Shown piece after piece: positions 61,341 through 64,000 of a stretch of 64,000 nt of DNA. The position numbers and the translations under genes were made by a program. The notes under the pieces were generated by a model. The model did not search any database and had not been told where the DNA came from. It was given only the letters and a program-made list of their open reading frames with translations. Each line of letters begins with the position of its first letter. Within the stretch, counting starts at the first letter, position 1. The stretch comes from Citrobacter amalonaticus (GTDB lineage Bacteria; Pseudomonadota; Gammaproteobacteria; Enterobacterales; Enterobacteriaceae), in NCBI GenBank assembly GCA_028994555.1, contig JARDVN010000001.1, positions 3,596,001 through 3,660,000 on the forward strand. The letters run 5' to 3'.

Positions 61341-62333
61341 TGCCATTACTGGATATCCGCAACCTGACCATTGAATTTAAGGCCGGTGAAGAGTGGGTCA
61401 AAGCCGTCGACCGCGTCAGTATGACTTTAAGCGAGGGGGAAATTCGCGGGCTGGTGGGTGAATCCGGCTCCGGTAAAAGCCTGATTGCCAAGGCCATCTG
61501 CGGCGTTGCCAAAGACAACTGGCGCGTCACCGCTGACAGGATGCGTTTTGATGATATCGACCTGCTACGCCTTTCTCCGCGTGAACGACGTAAACTCGTG
61601 GGGCATAACGTTTCGATGATTTTCCAGGAGCCGCAGTCGTGTCTGGATCCGTCCGAGCGCGTGGGTCGCCAGTTGATGCAAAACATTCCGGCATGGACTT
61701 ACAAAGGCCGCTGGTGGCAACGTCCTGGCTGGCGGAAGCGCCGCGCCATTGAACTGCTGCACCGCGTGGGGATTAAAGATCATAAAGACGCTATGCGCAG
61801 CTTCCCCTATGAACTGACCGACGGTGAATGTCAGAAAGTGATGATTGCCATTGCGCTGGCCAATCAACCGCGGCTGTTGATTGCGGACGAGCCGACCAAT
61901 GCGATGGAGCCGACCACTCAGGCGCAGATCTTCCGCCTGCTGACGCGGCTGAATCAGAACAGCAATACCACCATTTTGCTGATCAGCCATGACCTGCAAA
62001 TGCTCAGCCAGTGGGCGGATAAAATTAACGTGCTGTACTGTGGTCAGACGGTTGAAACCGCACCGAGTAAAGAGCTGGTGACGACGCCGCATCACCCGTA
62101 CACCCAGGCGTTGATCCGCGCCATTCCTGACTTTGGTAGCGCCATGCCGCACAAAAGTCGTCTGAACACCATGCCCGGAGCCATCCCTTTGCTCGAACAA
62201 TTGCCCATCGGTTGCCGTCTGGGGCCGCGCTGTCCGTATGCACAGCGTGAGTGTATTGAAACGCCGCGTCTGACCGGAGCGAAAAACCATCTCTATGCCT
62301 GTCATTTCCCCCCTCAACATGGAGAGAGAATGA
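61340..62333 (+). CDS. sapD: ABC transporter ATPase SapD (one-base frameshift near the end)
   Basis: An Opp/Dpp-type ATPase of 330 residues, the K-12 length. Walker A G-E-S-G-S-G-K-S near 40, [10 protein letters not shown], a signature in which L-S-G-G-Q is replaced by L-T-D-G-E, Walker B L-L-I-A-D-E-P-T, and I-S-H-D-L. The Cys-rich Opp-type tail has G-P-R-C-P-Y-A. A C6 run at 62308-62313 shifts the last codons; five give H-F-P-L-N-M-E-R-E-stop at 62333, 1 nt before sapF. In E. coli SapD also supports Trk potassium uptake. Confidence 0.94.
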
Positions 62334-62334
62334 G

Positions 62335-63141
62335 ATGGTTGAGACCTTACTTGAAGTCCGTAATCTGAGTAAAACCTTCCGCTATCGGACGGGCTGGTTC
62401 CGCCGTCAGACCGTAGAAGCCGTGAAACCGCTGAGTTTTACCCTGCGCGAGCGTCAGACGCTGGCCATTATTGGTGAGAATGGTTCAGGTAAATCTACAC
62501 TGGCCAAAATGCTGGCAGGAATGGTTGAGCCAACCAGCGGCGAGTTACTGATTGACGATCATCCGCTCGAATTTGGTGATTATTCGTTTCGCAGTCAGCG
62601 TATCCGCATGATTTTTCAGGACCCGTCGACCTCACTGAATCCTCGCCAGCGAATTTCGCAAATCCTCGACTTTCCGTTGCGCCTGAATACCGACCTTGAG
62701 CCGGAACAGCGACGCAAGCAGATTATTGAGACCATGCGAATGGTAGGACTGCTGCCCGATCATGTTAGCTACTACCCGCATATGCTGGCGCCGGGGCAAA
62801 AACAGCGTCTGGGGCTTGCCCGCGCGATGATCCTGCGACCGAAGGTGATTATTGCCGATGAAGCGCTTGCGTCGCTCGATATGTCGATGCGCTCGCAGTT
62901 AATCAACCTGATGCTGGAATTGCAGGAGAAACAGGGTATCTCTTATATCTACGTCACCCAGCATCTGGGCATGATGAAGCACATCAGCGACCAGGTTCTG
63001 GTGATGCACCAGGGGGAAGTCGTCGAACGCGGCAGTACCGCCGACGTGCTGGCCTCTCCGCTGCATGAGCTGACAAAACGATTAATCGCTGGTCATTTTG
63101 GCGAAGCGCTGACGGCCGATGCCTGGCGAAAAGACCGTTAA
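62335..63141 (+). CDS. sapF: ABC transporter ATPase SapF
   Basis: A 268-residue ATPase, same length as K-12, the second nucleotide-binding subunit of Sap. Walker A G-E-N-G-S-G-K-S near 49 and [10 protein letters not shown] are standard. The signature is degenerate (L-A-P-G-Q-K-Q-R-L), Walker B is V-I-I-A-D-E-A-L, and the H-loop position reads V-T-Q-H-L. Last gene of sapABCDF. Confidence 0.96.
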   Translation: MVETLLEVRNLSKTFRYRTGWFRRQTVEAVKPLSFTLRERQTLAIIGENGSGKSTLAKMLAGMVEPTSGELLIDDHPLEFGDYSFRSQRIRMIFQDPSTSLNPRQRISQILDFPLRLNTDLEPEQRRKQIIETMRMVGLLPDHVSYYPHMLAPGQKQRLGLARAMILRPKVIIADEALASLDMSMRSQLINLMLELQEKQGISYIYVTQHLGMMKHISDQVLVMHQGEVVERGSTADVLASPLHELTKRLIAGHFGEALTADAWRKDR

Positions 63142-63263
63142 CCGGTCTCCTGTTGTAGTCGGATTAATTCACCCGGCGTCTCGTGTTAAAATCGCCGCGT
63201 TTTAACGACATCAGGCCCCTTTATGCGGCCAGCCGTCACAACGATAACATAAGGATTTTAGCT

Positions 63264-64000
63264 ATGGGTTTTCTTTCCGGTAAGCGTATTCTGGTAACCG
63301 GTCTTGCCAGCAAACTGTCCATCGCCTGGGGGATCGCGCAGGCGATGCACCGCGAAGGCGCGGAACTGGCATTCACCTACCAGAACGACAAACTGAAAAG
63401 CCGCGTGGAAGAATTTGCTGCTCTGCTGGGTTCAAACATCGTAATACAGTGCGATGTGGCGGAAGATGAAAGCATCGACACCCTGTTCGCAGAACTGGCC
63501 AAAGCCTGGCCGAAATTTGACGGTTTCGTTCACTCCATCGGTTTTGCCCCTGGCGATCAGCTGGACGGCGACTACGTGAACGCGGTCACCCGCGAAGGCT
63601 TTAAAATCGCTCACGACATCAGTTCCTACAGCTTTGTAGCGATGGCGAAAGCCTGCCGTTCTATGCTGAATCCGGGGTCTGCCCTGCTGACCCTCTCCTA
63701 CCTGGGTGCAGAGCGCGCGATCCCGAACTACAACGTGATGGGCCTGGCAAAAGCGTCTCTGGAAGCGAACGTTCGGTATATGGCGAACGCGATGGGTCCG
63801 GAAGGTGTACGTGTTAACGCCATCTCTGCAGGTCCAATCCGTACGCTGGCCGCCTCCGGTATCAAAGATTTCCGTAAGATGCTGGCGCATTGCGAAGCGG
63901 TGACCCCGATTCGTCGTACCGTGACTATCGAAGATGTGGGCAACTCGGCAGCCTTCCTGTGCTCGGATCTGTCCGCCGGTATCTCTGGTGAAGTGGTTCA
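63264..64000 (+). CDS. fabI: Enoyl-[acyl-carrier-protein] reductase FabI, 3' end outside the window
   Basis: NADH-dependent enoyl-ACP reductase completing each cycle of fatty acid elongation, and the triclosan target. The SDR-like start is [21 protein letters not shown] near 90 holds the triclosan-relevant Gly93, and the catalytic Tyr156/Lys163 pair is in Y-N-V-M-G-L-A-K-A. About 245 of the usual 262 codons are present before the right edge; no stop is reached. AAGGA precedes the ATG. Confidence 0.97.
   Translation, partial: MGFLSGKRILVTGLASKLSIAWGIAQAMHREGAELAFTYQNDKLKSRVEEFAALLGSNIVIQCDVAEDESIDTLFAELAKAWPKFDGFVHSIGFAPGDQLDGDYVNAVTREGFKIAHDISSYSFVAMAKACRSMLNPGSALLTLSYLGAERAIPNYNVMGLAKASLEANVRYMANAMGPEGVRVNAISAGPIRTLAASGIKDFRKMLAHCEAVTPIRRTVTIEDVGNSAAFLCSDLSAGISGEVV

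Noticed and set aside
62333..62368. SapD C-terminal extension ending at 62368
   Set aside because: Created by an extra C at 62308-62313 and would run into the sapF coding region; five C give the standard SapD end.

Overview
The window is a chromosomal segment of an Enterobacteriaceae bacterium close to Escherichia, Salmonella and Citrobacter. Most proteins are near-identical in length and wording to E. coli K-12 proteins, and the backbone follows the K-12 order from ydbK/nifJ to fabI. A lower beta-ketoadipate (pca) cluster and a complete ycjMNOPQRSTUV-ompG-ycjW locus make a Citrobacter-type genome the best guess; I cannot fix the species from this window. No tRNA, rRNA, CRISPR, insertion sequence or prophage was seen.

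Layout. 1-2.9 kb: end of nifJ, sRNA micC, porin ompN, a KTSC protein, uspF. 3-10.9 kb: an accessory stress/respiration block (Zn alcohol dehydrogenase, SDR, yciG, yciF, a CioAB-like cytochrome bd oxidase, ydeJ, a DUF421 protein, an unknown membrane protein, ydeI) where K-12 carries the Rac prophage. 11.1-18.7 kb: ttcA, dbpA, a proline-rich small protein, sRNA fnrS, zntB, a chemoreceptor without a ligand domain, a decayed MHYT-GGDEF-EAL gene, dgcM. 18.8-24.8 kb: pcaIJFBDC with divergent pcaR. 24.8-30 kb: smrA, sRNA mcaS, ogt, fnr, uspE, ynaJ, ynaI. 30-37 kb: a VOC/DeoR pair, mppA, mpaA, ycjG, tpx, tyrR. 37-54.9 kb: ycjF, ycjX, two unknown genes, ycjW, then ompG and the ycjV-to-ycjM sugar operon. 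55-64 kb: pspABCD, pspF, sapABCDF and the start of fabI. Compared with K-12 the segment lacks Rac, abgRABT, ycjY-pgrR, pspE and the puu cluster.

How the genes work together. Several stress and redox circuits are clustered: FNR with its target sRNA fnrS, the envelope-stress Psp system, Usp proteins, Tpx and YciGF, plus the sRNAs micC and mcaS. Murein-peptide recycling is represented by mppA, mpaA and ycjG. Two catabolic modules have their own regulators with visible operator repeats: the pca pathway (PcaR) and the ycj glucoside pathway (YcjW). The ycj module combines an ABC importer, phosphorylases, a phosphomutase and keto-sugar dehydrogenases.

Quality warning. 33 one-base discrepancies in mononucleotide runs (32 apparent insertions, one apparent deletion) interrupt 27 otherwise normal genes. 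These include genes that are rarely lost, such as fnr, tyrR, sapB and dbpA. Removing the extra base restores the family length each time I could check it from memory. They look like homopolymer errors in the assembly, so I annotate those genes as full CDS and give the run position. Two lesions are different in kind: an internal TAA in ompG, and large internal deletions in the MHYT-GGDEF-EAL gene.
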